Below, piece after piece: positions 31,606-45,712 of a stretch of DNA of 64,000 bases (its first letter is position 1; every line of letters begins with the position of its first letter). The DNA lies in the NCBI RefSeq assembly GCF_024585285.1, contig NZ_CP040755.1, forward strand, positions 3,162,001 to 3,226,000, read 5' to 3'. The notes beneath the pieces are model-generated. The model saw nothing but the letters and a program-made list of their open reading frames with translations, did no database searches and was not told where the DNA came from. Both the position numbers and the translations under genes were made by a program. This stretch comes from Colwellia sp. M166 (GTDB lineage Bacteria; Pseudomonadota; Gammaproteobacteria; Enterobacterales; Alteromonadaceae).

Positions 31606-32379
31606 ATTTTTATTCCTTGATGACTTAAAGATTAACTTACCATAAACGTCTATTAACTATAGAGTAAATCTTTATAAATGCCCGTTTTGAGTCGGGTGCT
31701 TATTATGTTTATACCAATTCTAATAAGTTTCTTCCCACTCAGTGAAATTTAAAAGACTTAGCGGCACAGGTTCACAGTTCAAGACTGAAGCTAAGTACCT
31801 ACATTCATGTAGGTAAGGCATTGATTTCGATAATGGTTATTCTCGACAACTGCTCCAGCGTTGTTCTAATGAATCACATCGCTGTGAGAACCTTATCGAA
31901 ATCAACAACACGGCCTGTAAGCCTTTTAAAATGACACCTCGGGAGCTTATCTTGATTCGATAATCGCCGATAATTTCTTTCATATAGAATAACTACATGC
32001 AAAAAAATTTCGTTGTTCTCAAACTGCTGGTAAGCGCTGAGAGAGAATAAACTTAATAGGTTTAGTATTACTTTACGATATACAAAATTAAATATAACAG
32101 TAAAAATAATGTATCATTCCTTTGTTTTATTATAAAGTGCGCTGATGTGAAATATTTAATTCTTTTGATCTAGGTAGCTATGGCGGGGGGATATGACTAT
32201 TATTCAATGGTGATTAGTGAATACACGCAGCGATTAATAACTATTGTTAATATTGAGTTATTCTCTAATTAAAACTTCTATATTCTATTTTTGCATAAAA
32301 AAGCCTTTTCTATTCTTTTTCTTTCGACATAAAAGAGATTACTCTTGCATCATTAATTAGTAATGGGCGTATACTCGAC
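31606..32379. other. Intergenic region between tubulin-like gene and cysJ
   Basis: 774 bp holding the 358-bp repeat copy (31711-32068) and about 310 bp of AT-rich sequence before cysJ. A palindrome AAGAGATTACTCTT lies at about 32333-32346 and a TATACT at about 32370. These could belong to the cysJIH promoter, but I cannot assign a CysB site. Confidence 0.5.
31711..32068. repeat. Full-length (358 bp) MITE-like repeat, copy 2
   Basis: It has the same length and order as 14921-15278, with ends ATACCAATTCTAATAAGTTT and AAACTTAATAGGTTTAGTAT. It shares the blocks TAGCGGCACAGGTTCACAGTT, GATAATGGTTATTCTCGACA and GGTAAGCGCTGAGAGAGAA-like 3' sequence. It carries no transposase, so it would depend on one elsewhere. 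It lies 106 bp upstream of the tubulin-like gene start. Confidence 0.85.
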
Positions 32380-34194
32380 ATGTTGCCGGAAAAGCAAAAC
32401 TTAAATCAAACTATGCTTGATACCAATCAGCTAGCATCTTTTAAACAAAGTATTAACGATCTATCTCCTTTGCAGTTAGCGTGGGCTAGTGGTTATTTAG
32501 CCGCTAAAGCAGAAGGTGGCACCAGCCGTGCTGTAGCCACTTTAGAAACTACAACTGCTGTGCAAACAACGTTAACTATCTTGTATGGTTCTCAAACAGG
32601 TAATGCCAAAGGTGTAGCTAAGAGCTTAGCTGCTAAAGCGAGTGCTGAAGGCTTAACTGTTGAATTAAAGAGCATGGGTGAGATAAAGCCTAAAGCAATT
32701 AAAAATATTACTCACTTATTGATTGTTGCTAGTACCAATGGTGAAGGTGAAGCACCAGATGACGCCATTGCATTACATGAATTTCTTTCATCTAAAAAAG
32801 CACCTAGTCTTGAACATTTGCATTACAGCGTCTTAGCCCTGGGTGACACTAGCTACGAGTTTTTTTGCCAAACGGGTAAAGACTTTGACCTGTACTTAGA
32901 TAAGTTAGGTGCAAAAAGAATTACACCTCGTGTTGATTGTGATGTTGACTATGATGCTGATGCTAATACTTGGTCGACTACTGTCATTGCACAAGCGAAA
33001 GAAATGCTTGAAAGTGAAAGTGCTACTAGCAATGTCGTGTCATTATCAAATGTTGTAAGCACTGAATCACAGTACACAAAACAAAGCCCATATGCTGCTG
33101 AGTTATTAGTAAGTCAGAAAATTACTGGACGAGATTCAGCTAAAGATGTCAGACATATTGAAATAGACTTAGCTGAGTCAGGTTTAACTTATCAGCCTGG
33201 TGATGCACTAGGTGTTTGGTTTGACAACTCAGCTTCGCTTGTTGAAGAGCTTCTTTTGACACTTGAACTTAATGCACAAGAAAAAGTTGCTGTTACAGAT
33301 GAGAGTTTAACGTTAGTTGAAGCATTAACGACTAAGTTTGAAATAACGCAAACCTCAATTAATTTTGTCGAGTTCTGGGCCAATAAGTCTCAAGCGCCAG
33401 AGCTAATTGCTCTATTGAGTGATAAAACGGCTCTACGTGAATTTGCAGGCAATCATCAAGTTGTTGACGTTGTAAAATCAGCGCCTTTGGCTACGGAAAA
33501 TACATTAACAGGGCAAGAATTTGTTGATGCCTTACGAAAAATTACGCCAAGACTTTATTCGATAGCTTCTTCACAAAGTGAAGTTGAAGAAGAAGTACAT
33601 TTAACTGTTGGTCTGGTTCAATATCAGGCTGGTGAGGCGAACCGTCAAGGTGGTGCTTCAGGCTTTTTAGCTCATGGCGTTAATGAAGGCGGCGAAGTTA
33701 AAGTGTTTATTGAACATAATGATAACTTTAGGTTACCTGCGGATAGTAATACGCCTGTGATTATGATCGGACCTGGTACGGGAGTAGCGCCTTTTAGAGC
33801 CTTTATGCAGGAACGAGAAGCAACAGAAGCTTCAGGTGATAACTGGTTATTTTTTGGTGACCAAACTTTCACACAAGACTTTTTATACCAAGTTGAGTGG
33901 CAAAATTACCTTAAGTCAGGTCTGTTAACTAAAATAGACTTAGCTTTCTCTCGTGATCAAGCGGATAAAATTTATGTGCAAGATAGGTTACGTGAAAATG
34001 CAATTGAAGTATTTTCATGGTTAGAGCGCGGTGCGCATATTTATGTTTGTGGCGATATGAGCCGAATGGCAAAAGATGTTGAAGCTACATTACTGGATAT
34101 TATAGCAACACAAGGCAAATTGTCTGAAGAGCAAGCAAGCGCTTACTTAAAAGATTTACGTAACGCCAAGCGTTATCAGAAGGATGTATACTAA
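32380..34194 (+). CDS. cysJ: Sulfite reductase flavoprotein subunit
   Basis: A 604-residue NADPH-dependent flavoprotein that passes electrons through FAD and FMN to CysI in assimilatory sulfite reduction. The FMN flavodoxin domain begins at [16 protein letters not shown] (about 68-83). The FAD domain carries RLYSIASS, and the NADPH domain carries [16 protein letters not shown] and ends in the typical RYQKDVY. The length equals the family (E. coli 599). The first ATG has only a weak ribosome site. It overlaps cysI by one base (TAATG), and the three cys genes form an operon expected to answer to CysB and sulfur supply. Confidence 0.96.
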   Translation: MLPEKQNLNQTMLDTNQLASFKQSINDLSPLQLAWASGYLAAKAEGGTSRAVATLETTTAVQTTLTILYGSQTGNAKGVAKSLAAKASAEGLTVELKSMGEIKPKAIKNITHLLIVASTNGEGEAPDDAIALHEFLSSKKAPSLEHLHYSVLALGDTSYEFFCQTGKDFDLYLDKLGAKRITPRVDCDVDYDADANTWSTTVIAQAKEMLESESATSNVVSLSNVVSTESQYTKQSPYAAELLVSQKITGRDSAKDVRHIEIDLAESGLTYQPGDALGVWFDNSASLVEELLLTLELNAQEKVAVTDESLTLVEALTTKFEITQTSINFVEFWANKSQAPELIALLSDKTALREFAGNHQVVDVVKSAPLATENTLTGQEFVDALRKITPRLYSIASSQSEVEEEVHLTVGLVQYQAGEANRQGGASGFLAHGVNEGGEVKVFIEHNDNFRLPADSNTPVIMIGPGTGVAPFRAFMQEREATEASGDNWLFFGDQTFTQDFLYQVEWQNYLKSGLLTKIDLAFSRDQADKIYVQDRLRENAIEVFSWLERGAHIYVCGDMSRMAKDVEATLLDIIATQGKLSEEQASAYLKDLRNAKRYQKDVY

Positions 34195-35936
34195 TGACTG
34201 ATTTAATTGAAAAAAATCAAGCTAATGGGCCGTTAATTGTTGAAGGTAAACATGCTGATAATGAACGCTTAAAAGCGGAAAGTAATTTCTTACGCGGTAC
34301 CATAGCCGATGACTTAAAAGATAATGTTACCGGTGGTTTTACTGCTGATAACTTTCAGTTGATCAGAACTCATGGCATGTATCAACAAGATGATCGTGAT
34401 ATTAGAAATGAACGTACTAAGCAAAAGTTAGAGCCGTTACACAATGTTATGCTGCGTGCTCGTATGCCTGGTGGCATTATCACCCCGACACAATGGTTAG
34501 CGATTGATAAATTTTCTCGTGAAAAAACCAGCTACGGTAGTATTCGTATTACCACACGCCAAACCTTTCAGTTTCATGGTGTATTGAAGCCTAATATTAA
34601 GTTAATGCATCAAACCTTAAATGAATATGGTATTGATTCTATCGCTACGGCGGGTGATGTAAACCGTAATGTACTTTGTACTACTAATCCTGTTGAATCT
34701 GAACTTCATCAAGAAGCTTATGAATGGGCTAAAAAAATTAGTGAGCATTTACTACCGAAAACACGTGCATATGCAGAAATTTGGCTAGATGGCGAAAAAA
34801 TTGAAGAAGGTGCAAATGGTGAAGTTGTCGAGCCTATTTTAGGATCTACTTATTTGCCTCGTAAGTTTAAAACGACGGTGGTTATTCCCCCGCAAAATGA
34901 TGTTGACGTACATGCTAATGATTTAAATTTTATTGCTATCGCTAAAGACGGGAAGCTTATCGGCTTTAATGTCTTGGTCGGTGGCGGTTTAGCTATGACA
35001 CACGGAGATAAATCAACTTATCCACGTAAAGCGGATGACTTTGGCTTTGTTGAGTTAGCTAAAACCTTAGATGTTGCTACCGCTGTTGTTACAACTCAAC
35101 GTGATTGGGGGAACCGTGTCAATCGTAAGAATGCGAAGACTAAATATACCCTTGATCGTGTCGGTGTTGATACTTTTAAAGCTGAAGTCGAGCAGCGCGC
35201 AGGTATTACTTTTGCAGAAAGTCGCCCTTATGAATTTACTGGCCGTGGTGATCGTATCGGTTGGACCGAAGGTTTTGACGGTAAATATCATTTAGCATTA
35301 TTTATTGAAAATGGTCGCTTGCTTGATAAGCCTAATTTGCCTTTAAAAACTGGCGTGGCGGAAATTGCTAAAATCCATAAAGGTGATTTTAGAATGACAG
35401 CCAACCAGAATTTAATTATTGCGGGTGTTGCTAGTGAAGATAAGGCTGAAATTGAGCGTTTAGCTAGAGAGCACGGTTTAATTTCTGATGGTACTTCAGT
35501 ACAACGCAAAAACTCTATGGCTTGTGTGGCATTTCCAACTTGTCCGTTAGCAATGGCAGAAGCAGAAAGATATTTACCCGGTTTAGTGACTGATGTTGAA
35601 GCTATATTGGCTAAGCATAATGTTGCTGAGGAGAGTATTATCTTACGAGTGACTGGTTGCCCTAATGGCTGTGGACGTGCAATGTTGGCTGAAATTGGTC
35701 TCGTTGGTAAGGGACCAAGTAAATATAATATGCACTTAGGTGGTAACATTGCTGGCACACGCGTGCCTAAAATGTATAAAGAAAACCTTAACGAAGAAGA
35801 TATTTTGCAAGAAATAGATACTTTAGTTAAGCGGTGGGTTGCAGAGCGAAACATAGCAGAAGCCTTTGGCGATTTTGTAATTCGTGTCGGTATTGTCAAA
35901 GAAGTTAAAGTTAGCAAGCGAGATTTTCATGACTAA
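34194..35936 (+). CDS. cysI: Sulfite reductase hemoprotein subunit
   Basis: A 580-residue sirohaem and [4Fe-4S] enzyme that reduces sulfite to sulfide with six electrons from CysJ. The cluster ligands are clear in CVAFPTC (Cx5C) and TGCPNGCGR (Cx3C). The substrate-binding Arg/Lys motifs lie around [19 protein letters not shown] lies at proper distance before the ATG. Its final codons overlap the start of cysH. Confidence 0.97.
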   Translation: MTDLIEKNQANGPLIVEGKHADNERLKAESNFLRGTIADDLKDNVTGGFTADNFQLIRTHGMYQQDDRDIRNERTKQKLEPLHNVMLRARMPGGIITPTQWLAIDKFSREKTSYGSIRITTRQTFQFHGVLKPNIKLMHQTLNEYGIDSIATAGDVNRNVLCTTNPVESELHQEAYEWAKKISEHLLPKTRAYAEIWLDGEKIEEGANGEVVEPILGSTYLPRKFKTTVVIPPQNDVDVHANDLNFIAIAKDGKLIGFNVLVGGGLAMTHGDKSTYPRKADDFGFVELAKTLDVATAVVTTQRDWGNRVNRKNAKTKYTLDRVGVDTFKAEVEQRAGITFAESRPYEFTGRGDRIGWTEGFDGKYHLALFIENGRLLDKPNLPLKTGVAEIAKIHKGDFRMTANQNLIIAGVASEDKAEIERLAREHGLISDGTSVQRKNSMACVAFPTCPLAMAEAERYLPGLVTDVEAILAKHNVAEESIILRVTGCPNGCGRAMLAEIGLVGKGPSKYNMHLGGNIAGTRVPKMYKENLNEEDILQEIDTLVKRWVAERNIAEAFGDFVIRVGIVKEVKVSKRDFHD

Positions 35937-36690
35937 CATAATTCAAGCTAGAACACCTTCGGTGATTAATAATCGATTCCCTGCTTCATTGCCAGAGCCT
36001 TGGTTAAAGCAGTGGAATGAATTGTTAGAAAAGCAATCGGCAACACAGCGAGTAGAATGGGCGATGGAAAACTTGCCATCGCAATTTGTCTTATCGTCTA
36101 GCTTTGGTATTCAGTCAGCCGTGATGTTACATATGTTGACTCAGATTGACCCTAATATTCCGGTGTTAATAACAGATACTGGGCATTTGTTTCCTGAAAC
36201 TTATCAGTTCATTGAACAGATGACTGAACGTTTAAAGTTAAATTTGCAGGTCTACAGTGCCAAAGAAAGTGCCGCTTGGCAACAAGCTAAGTATGGACAA
36301 GAGTGGGCAACAGATGAAGCTTCTTTGAAAGCTTATAACCGACGTAATAAAGTTGAGCCACTAGAGCGTGGTTTAAGTGAGTTGCAAGCGGGGACTTGGT
36401 TTTCAGGTGTTCGTCGACAACAATCTAGCCATCGTGAAGGTTTATCTGTCGTCAGCATTTTACGTGGGCGTTTTAAAGTTCATCCAATTATCGATTGGAC
36501 AAATAAAGATGTTCATCAATATTTAACGGCGAATAATCTACCTTATCATCCGTTATGGGAAGAGGGTTATGTTTCGGTTGGTGATGTTCATAGTACACAG
36601 CCACTAACCGCTGGAATGGATGAAAGTGACACTCGCTTCTCTGGTATGCAACGAGAGTGTGGCTTACATACTGACGGTGATGGGATTTAA
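35929..36690 (+). CDS. cysH: Phosphoadenylyl-sulfate (PAPS) reductase
   Basis: A 253-residue thioredoxin-dependent reductase converting PAPS to sulfite and PAP. The nucleotide-binding motif is [15 protein letters not shown] and the catalytic C-terminal motif is RECGLHTDG. The absence of the CC...CxxC cluster cysteines indicates the PAPS rather than the APS type. I use the ATG at 35929, which overlaps the cysI stop and gives the family length. The frame extends upstream into cysI only by chance. Confidence 0.95.
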   Translation: MTNIIQARTPSVINNRFPASLPEPWLKQWNELLEKQSATQRVEWAMENLPSQFVLSSSFGIQSAVMLHMLTQIDPNIPVLITDTGHLFPETYQFIEQMTERLKLNLQVYSAKESAAWQQAKYGQEWATDEASLKAYNRRNKVEPLERGLSELQAGTWFSGVRRQQSSHREGLSVVSILRGRFKVHPIIDWTNKDVHQYLTANNLPYHPLWEEGYVSVGDVHSTQPLTAGMDESDTRFSGMQRECGLHTDGDGI

Positions 36691-36698
36691 AGACAGCT

Positions 36699-36737
36699 AC
36701 AAAAAGAATGTCTGTGCTGCATTCTTTTTGTTTTTTT
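36699..36737 (+). terminator. Terminator of cysJIH
   Basis: The inverted repeat ACAAAAAGAATG/CATTCTTTTTGT with a 9-nt loop is followed by seven T residues. It touches the stop of the convergent TIGR03899 gene. Confidence 0.8.
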
Positions 36738-37644
36738 ATCCTTCAATAATAAAGTTTTCAGCCAACTGTGTCTTCATTGTTGTTAAGTAATTATCATCCA
36801 TATTGTCATTTACTAGATGAGCTAGCTCAGTGCCAATGGGTGTAAACTTATAAAAGGTCAGTATGGCGTCGGCTTTTTTTGCCACAAAACTGAGTGGTTT
36901 ACCATTATAGTTAAACTGGATCTTCTCTCCCTTAGCAAGTGCGTGGCTCTCAGCTTCTTGTTCAAATAGTAAATGATTATCGGCCAAGGTTAAAATATCA
37001 GCGTAGTTCAACCCCGCTAGACTGAGATCTAAGCGTTGTTGTCGCTGACGATTAAAGAAGTTAAATAACTTGGGAATTTGGTAAGCACCACTGATCACTC
37101 TAATATTTTTTTTACGACCATCACTTACAGCTAAACTACAAGCTTTTGCTAATAATTTTGCTTCGGTAATACTCATGCTTCTAAATATTTGTAAGGTTTT
37201 TAAAGAATAAGAACCTGGGTGAGATATTTCACCAGCTAAAATTTTTGCCCATAAATTTTGCATGGTTTTATTACTGATACCTTCAGCAAGTCTGACAAAA
37301 TGACTAAACCAGTCTTGGTCAGCGCGGTCAGTAATAGTGCCATCAGAGCAATATTGAGCTGCTCGTAGCATAATTTCTTCCATATTTTTTTGTTGGCGTA
37401 ACTCATCTAATTTTTTTCGCCGATATGCGCGATCTTCTAATGGTGCTTGTTTATTTTCGGGCAAAAATGCAGCGTCTAAGGAAAACTTTTTAGCAAAGCC
37501 TAACAGTTGTTGCTGTGAAGAAGGATTAGCGCTTGAGTTGTTTTTTTCGACGTTTTGGGCTTGTTCCTGCTCGACGATAGTATGTGTGTCTTGTTCCACA
37601 GAATGCTCAATTACTGTATCTTCTTTAATCGAATTTGACGCCAC
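36736..37644 (-). CDS. TIGR03899/DUF2806 family protein
   Basis: A conserved gammaproteobacterial protein of unknown function. I place the start at a GTG at 37644 with an excellent AAGGAAT site five bases upstream (302 residues). The longer frame back to 37722 opens with a TTG and runs through a TATAAT that looks like its own promoter -10. The N-terminus is acidic and low in complexity. The conserved part begins LLGFAKKFSLDAAFL and includes DRADQDWFSHFVRLAEGISNKTMQNLWAKIL. It is mostly helical and soluble. Confidence 0.78.
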   Translation of the reverse strand: MASNSIKEDTVIEHSVEQDTHTIVEQEQAQNVEKNNSSANPSSQQQLLGFAKKFSLDAAFLPENKQAPLEDRAYRRKKLDELRQQKNMEEIMLRAAQYCSDGTITDRADQDWFSHFVRLAEGISNKTMQNLWAKILAGEISHPGSYSLKTLQIFRSMSITEAKLLAKACSLAVSDGRKKNIRVISGAYQIPKLFNFFNRQRQQRLDLSLAGLNYADILTLADNHLLFEQEAESHALAKGEKIQFNYNGKPLSFVAKKADAILTFYKFTPIGTELAHLVNDNMDDNYLTTMKTQLAENFIIEG

Positions 37645-37994
37645 TGTATATTCCTTAAAACTATAAAGTGCTGGAAAATCCAACATAACACCGTCTGAAA
37701 ACTTATTATAGCGTAAAATCAAACTTTACTCATTCTGTTATATATTTATCGTGTTTTTTACAGAAATATATATTACCTTTATTTTACATATGTTTAACTT
37801 TTTCTACTGTGCAGGTTTTTGTACAAATATACGATTTTTTGTTAAATGCAGCCTGTAGTATGAATATTATTAAAACGAAATGTTGAATAATATTAATTCG
37901 ACTTTTATTATGTACTATATAATAAGACAATTTTTAACGAAATAGATGTTCAAAAATTCTACTGGTTGTAGTTTACTAGTGCATTGAGGATGAT

Positions 37995-40220
37995 ATGCAA
38001 GTTTCTGAAAATACGAACGATGATTTTTTGTTTATCGATGATAGCGAAGAAGATGAAATATTAGATTCCGCTATAAGGGATACTTGGAAAGTTTTAATTG
38101 TCGATGACGATCCTGAGATCCATTCAGTAACTCAGCTTGCTTTATCTGATCTGGTTGTTTTAGGTCGCCATTTAGAATATCTGCATGCTTATTCTGGTCA
38201 AGACGCTTGTAAGTTAATTGCAGCACATGAAGATATTGTTCTGGTTTTACTTGATGTCGTTATGGAAAGTGATGATGCGGGTCTTGCGGTTGTTAAATAT
38301 ATCCGTGAAGAATTAAAGCGTGATGATATTCGTATCGTTTTACGTACCGGTCAGCCGGGTTATGCGCCTGAAGAAAGCGTTATTAAAGATTATGATATCA
38401 ATGATTATAAAACAAAAACTGAATTAACTCGTCGCAAGTTAGTAACAACCGTTTATGCCGCTATTCGTTCATATCAACAAATTGATTCTGTCACTAAAAA
38501 TAGAAAAGGTTTAGAAAAAATCATTGGTGCTGCTGCTAATCTATTAGAGCTACATACTGTTCATGATTATGCACAAGGGGTATTAATTGAATTTAAAAAG
38601 TTAGTTGATAGTACCAATAGTATTTTCTGTGCTCGTGGTCAAGGTATTGTTGAAGGTGCTGATGATTTAAGTTTATATATCCTTGGTCAAGAGGGATTAA
38701 CTGAATCAAAACTAAATCAAAAACTTGTAGCCTTAGATAATCGTGATATAGCAGGGCAGATAACCAGTTGTTTTCAACAAAAACAACACTTCTTTAATGC
38801 CAGTTCAACCTCATTTTATTTCGCTAGCGGTGGTTTTAGAGCCGTCATCCATTTAGAGCTTGAGCAAGCGTTAACAACTATTGAAATGCAACTTATTGAA
38901 GTTTTTCTGACCAACATAGCCACCGGTTATGAAAATGTGCATTTGTTCCAAAAACTGCGTAATGCCGCTTATAAAGACTGGTTAACGGAATTGCCGAATC
39001 GGTTAGATTTTGTTAATTTATTAGATGACTTTTGTCAAAGTGACGATGATAATTTAGTCACGGCACTGGTAGATATTAATCACTTTAGTGATATTAATGA
39101 TGGTCTAGGACAAGATATTGGTAACCAGTTGCTGATGGCGGTTTCTGCACGTATTCGTGCATTAAGTGAAAAAAATCATTTGGCCCGAATTGGTGCCGAT
39201 GTTTTTGGTATTATTGGTCCGAAAGAAAGTGTTAATCCTGAAACCTTAATGGCACTCTTTAGTCAGCCATTTGCAGCGGGAGAGCAAAATTTACCTGTCA
39301 GTGCTAGCTTTGGTTTTTGTTCGAAAAAATCGGCTGGAACTCGTGGAGTAAAAGTCTTAAATCAAATCAATATTGCCCTTAATCTAGCTAAAAAATCTCT
39401 TCAAGAACCCTTTGTTTATTATCATCAAGAAATGGAAGATAAAACACTCTGGCGTTTAGGTATGATCAGACAACTACGTACCGATTTTGCTGAAAACCGT
39501 TTAGAGCTTTGGTATCAACCACAATTAAGCTTGGCAACGGGGAAAATAATTGGTGCGGAAGCTTTACTGCGCTGGAAAACGGCTGAAGGTAAGTTTATTT
39601 CACCTGCGGTATTTATTCCATTAGCTGAGTATTCAGGTTTAATTATTGAAATTGGCAATTGGGTTGTCGATCAAGCTTGTCAACAACTACAGCGACTTGC
39701 ACAAAGTCAATTTGGCGATGTCAGTATCTCAGTAAATGTTTCGATACCTCAATTTAAGCGTGACAACTTTGTTGATAAAATTATTGAAATAACACAGCTA
39801 AATAAAGTCGATCCGAGTAAATTGGAATTAGAAATTACTGAAAATGTTTTAATGGATGAACCGCAAGTTATTATTGATGCTTTAGTACAGTTAAAAGCAC
39901 AAGGTATTAGTATTGCGCTAGATGATTTTGGTACCGGCTTTTCATCATTAAGTTACCTACAAAAGCTACCTTTGGACCGATTAAAAGTTGATCGTTCGTT
40001 TGTCAATGACATTGCTGAGCCAGGCGGCTCAATTATAGCGGATACTATTATTAACTTAGGTAAACAAATGAACTTGAAAGTTATTGCTGAAGGGATAGAG
40101 AGCATCGAGCAAGAAGTTGAATTAAAAGCTTTAGGCTGTGATGAAGTACAAGGTTTTTATTATGCTAAGCCGATGCCGGCTGATGAGTTCTTTACTTGTT
40201 TAGAAAAAAGAAATCGATAG
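37995..40220 (+). CDS. Response regulator with DUF3369, degenerate GGDEF and EAL domains
   Basis: A 741-residue cytosolic signalling protein. The receiver (about 30-150) has VDDDPEIHS and the phosphorylated Asp in LVLLDVVME. A DUF3369 domain follows (about 165-320). The GGDEF domain (about 325-470) has the signature altered to GADVF, so cyclase activity is unlikely. The EAL domain (about 485-735) keeps EALLRW, NVSIPQF, ENVLMDE, DDFGTGFSSLSYL, KVDRSFV and EGIES, as in active phosphodiesterases. It should lower c-di-GMP when phosphorylated by an unlinked kinase. A GAGG precedes the ATG. Confidence 0.92.
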   Translation: MQVSENTNDDFLFIDDSEEDEILDSAIRDTWKVLIVDDDPEIHSVTQLALSDLVVLGRHLEYLHAYSGQDACKLIAAHEDIVLVLLDVVMESDDAGLAVVKYIREELKRDDIRIVLRTGQPGYAPEESVIKDYDINDYKTKTELTRRKLVTTVYAAIRSYQQIDSVTKNRKGLEKIIGAAANLLELHTVHDYAQGVLIEFKKLVDSTNSIFCARGQGIVEGADDLSLYILGQEGLTESKLNQKLVALDNRDIAGQITSCFQQKQHFFNASSTSFYFASGGFRAVIHLELEQALTTIEMQLIEVFLTNIATGYENVHLFQKLRNAAYKDWLTELPNRLDFVNLLDDFCQSDDDNLVTALVDINHFSDINDGLGQDIGNQLLMAVSARIRALSEKNHLARIGADVFGIIGPKESVNPETLMALFSQPFAAGEQNLPVSASFGFCSKKSAGTRGVKVLNQINIALNLAKKSLQEPFVYYHQEMEDKTLWRLGMIRQLRTDFAENRLELWYQPQLSLATGKIIGAEALLRWKTAEGKFISPAVFIPLAEYSGLIIEIGNWVVDQACQQLQRLAQSQFGDVSISVNVSIPQFKRDNFVDKIIEITQLNKVDPSKLELEITENVLMDEPQVIIDALVQLKAQGISIALDDFGTGFSSLSYLQKLPLDRLKVDRSFVNDIAEPGGSIIADTIINLGKQMNLKVIAEGIESIEQEVELKALGCDEVQGFYYAKPMPADEFFTCLEKRNR

Positions 40221-40253
40221 CTTAAACATAAAAGCCATCGGTTTGAGGGTATA

Positions 40254-41450
40254 TTAAAGCACTTGTTCTACAAGTGCTTTTTCTTTTGTACGAAACTCTA
40301 CGTTTAGGCTCGGTGCGTATGGCATAAACAGCGTTAATAGTAATGAGCAACAGGCAAACCCAGCACCGATATAAAATACCCATGACGCATTAACTATCCA
40401 AACCATACCAAGCAAAGCTGGAATCACCACGGCTGCAATATGATTAATCGAAAAGCTTACCCCTGCGCTTGCTGCAATATCTTCCGGTAAAGCAATTTTT
40501 TGAAAATAGGTTTTTATCGCAATAGCCAGTGCAAAAAATAAGTGGTCAATGACATATAGTGCGGCCGCGATATTAGCGTTCTCGACCAAACCATAAAGAA
40601 TAAAAAGAATAGTTAAACCAATATACTCAAAACGTAACACACTGCGTTCACTGACTCGGCCAATAAATTGCCCAATTTTAGCGGCGAACAACCAATTAAA
40701 TATATAGTTGATGAGGAACAACGCGCTGATATCAGCAACACTATAGTGAAACTTTTCTACCATTAAAAAGCCGGCGAATACGACAAAAATTTGTCTACGA
40801 GCACCACTGAAAAATGTTAACGCGTAGAATAACAAGTAACGTTTACGTAATATCAATCGACGAGATTGTTCGATGGGTTGTGGGAAATAAGGAAACAATA
40901 AAGCTAAGGCAATGGTAAACACTAATGCAATACCACCGAATAACACGTAGGTTGATTTATAGCTCCACGAAAACTGTTCCATTAACAGCCAAATACTGGA
41001 AAATGCCATTAATGAGGCAATAGATTTTACCGACAAAGCACGGCCCAAAAAGTGTGCGGTTTTGTCCTTATCAATCCATTGTAAAGTCAGAGACTGGCTA
41101 ACGGTCTCAAAATAATGAAAACCAACTGACATAATAATTGTCGTGAGATATAAGCCAATCACCGAAGGGAAAAATCCAGTTGCCGCTACCCCTAAGCTTG
41201 TTAAGGCTAAAGCCATTAAAGCGAGTTTTTGCTCTTTAATAAATAGCAAAAGGTAAATAACGGTAAAAGCAAGAAAGCCAGGAATCTCTCTTAAGCTTTG
41301 TAATATGCCAATTTCAACACCGGTAAAATTGGCTTGTTCAAGCACAAAGTTATTTAGCAAAGCCATCCAAACTGAAAACACTAACGGCATAATAAATGCC
41401 ATAGCGAGCAGTAAACTTTCTGGTGAGCGTAATTTACTACTTAATGGCAT
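40254..41450 (-). CDS. MFS transporter
   Basis: A 398-residue membrane protein with about 12 hydrophobic segments and a central charged loop (about residues 188-205, FPQPIEQSRRLILRKRYL) that separates the two six-helix halves. No substrate motif was recognised. The start ATG lacks a strong ribosome site. It is a single gene convergent with the EAL gene. Confidence 0.85.
   Translation of the reverse strand: MPLSSKLRSPESLLLAMAFIMPLVFSVWMALLNNFVLEQANFTGVEIGILQSLREIPGFLAFTVIYLLLFIKEQKLALMALALTSLGVAATGFFPSVIGLYLTTIIMSVGFHYFETVSQSLTLQWIDKDKTAHFLGRALSVKSIASLMAFSSIWLLMEQFSWSYKSTYVLFGGIALVFTIALALLFPYFPQPIEQSRRLILRKRYLLFYALTFFSGARRQIFVVFAGFLMVEKFHYSVADISALFLINYIFNWLFAAKIGQFIGRVSERSVLRFEYIGLTILFILYGLVENANIAAALYVIDHLFFALAIAIKTYFQKIALPEDIAASAGVSFSINHIAAVVIPALLGMVWIVNASWVFYIGAGFACCSLLLTLFMPYAPSLNVEFRTKEKALVEQVL
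40256..40287 (+). terminator. Terminator inside the convergent MFS gene
   Basis: The stem AAAGCACTTG/CAAGTGCTTT with loop TTCTA is followed by TTCTTTT. Read on the other strand, the same bases encode the last residues (ALVEQVL) of the MFS protein, so the 3' ends share sequence. Confidence 0.8.
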
Positions 41451-41599
41451 TTCAAATCCAGCTATACGGTATTGACAGGGGCAGCTTATTGTAAGTTAAT
41501 TATTGTTTAAATACACGGCGAAAGATAATGATTGAATTTGATATTTTGCAAGTGTGTAACATCAAACTGCGCCCTTAAATCGATATATCGAGACTAGTT

Positions 41600-41884
41600 A
41601 TGAAAATTAATAAATTAGCTGAACAAAATTACGCTTGGGTTGAACGTATGGGCTGGCACAATAAAACAACCTTAGAGGCACTTGCTTTAGTTGCCTCAGA
41701 AGTGGGAGAAGCGATAAACGAATGTCGTGGTGAAAAGCCAACAGATAACTTCGCTGAAGAGTTAGCTGATATCGTCTTGAGAGTGTTAGATATTGCCCAT
41801 TGGCAAGGTATAGATATGGAGCAGGAACTGTTAAATAAAATGAAAAAAAATGAACAAAGAGGCACTCGTGGTCGTGTTAAATAA
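41600..41884 (+). CDS. MazG-like nucleotide pyrophosphohydrolase
   Basis: A 94-residue all-helical protein. The metal site is EVGEAINECRG with a second acidic pair in EELADIVLRVLDIAHW, matching the MazG/iMazG fold of house-cleaning NTP pyrophosphatases. It is short, as stand-alone MazG-like proteins are. The substrate is not predictable. The 288-bp gap to fadB shows no gene. Confidence 0.82.
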   Translation: MKINKLAEQNYAWVERMGWHNKTTLEALALVASEVGEAINECRGEKPTDNFAEELADIVLRVLDIAHWQGIDMEQELLNKMKKNEQRGTRGRVK

Positions 41885-42172
41885 GTTTAATGTAAATGCT
41901 GTTTACCTTTGTTTTTAAAGAGCTAGAGACGAATGGCTTAAAGGTGTTTTTTTGTTGTATGACAACTTTAATACACTTAATTAAAACGCCTGTTTAAAAA
42001 AATTTGCTTTCCCTTTCCTTTCAAGGCAAACTCATTGGCACTTTATTTCTTTTACTTATTTGTTGTATTGCATGAGTAAGCTAAATATTCACACGCTTGG
42101 TAGTAATCTATGATTACGTATTTACCAGTCAATCGATCTAGATAAGATCCATTAAAAGTCAGGAGAGTAGGC

Positions 42173-45525
<3,353 letters not shown>

Positions 45526-45579
45526 TTTTCAAGCACTGAGGTTTAGCAGCTTATTGCTAAGCTGCTGAGTCAGCTTTTA

Positions 45580-45606
45580 AAGCCCAACGTTTGTTGGGCT
45601 TTTTTA
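45580..45606 (+). terminator. Terminator of fadBA
   Basis: The stem AAGCCCAAC/GTTGGGCTT is followed by TTTT. A further inverted repeat GCAGCTTA-TTGC-TAAGCTGC lies just upstream at 45547-45566. Confidence 0.88.
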
Positions 45607-45707
45607 TGTACAGGATGTACGGTATAACGCGGTCACATGGATGTGAAAGAGCGTGTATGTACAGGATGTATAGAATGTCACAATCATATAGATGTGAAAG
45701 ATTGACG
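45606..45707. repeat. Two tandem 51-bp imperfect repeats
   Basis: ATGTACAGGATGTA occurs at 45606 and again at 45657, each followed about 32 bp later by CATGGATGTGAAAGA or ATAGATGTGAAAGA. Short palindromic cores (GTACAGGATGTAC and CACATGGATGTG) recall the hairpins in the MITE-like repeats. They lie between the fadBA terminator and a convergent gene. Confidence 0.65.
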
Positions 45708-45712
45708 ATTTT

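Noticed and set aside
35288..35917. 209-codon ORF antisense to cysI
   Set aside because: It is a shadow of a strongly conserved gene, and its composition is that of reversed codons.
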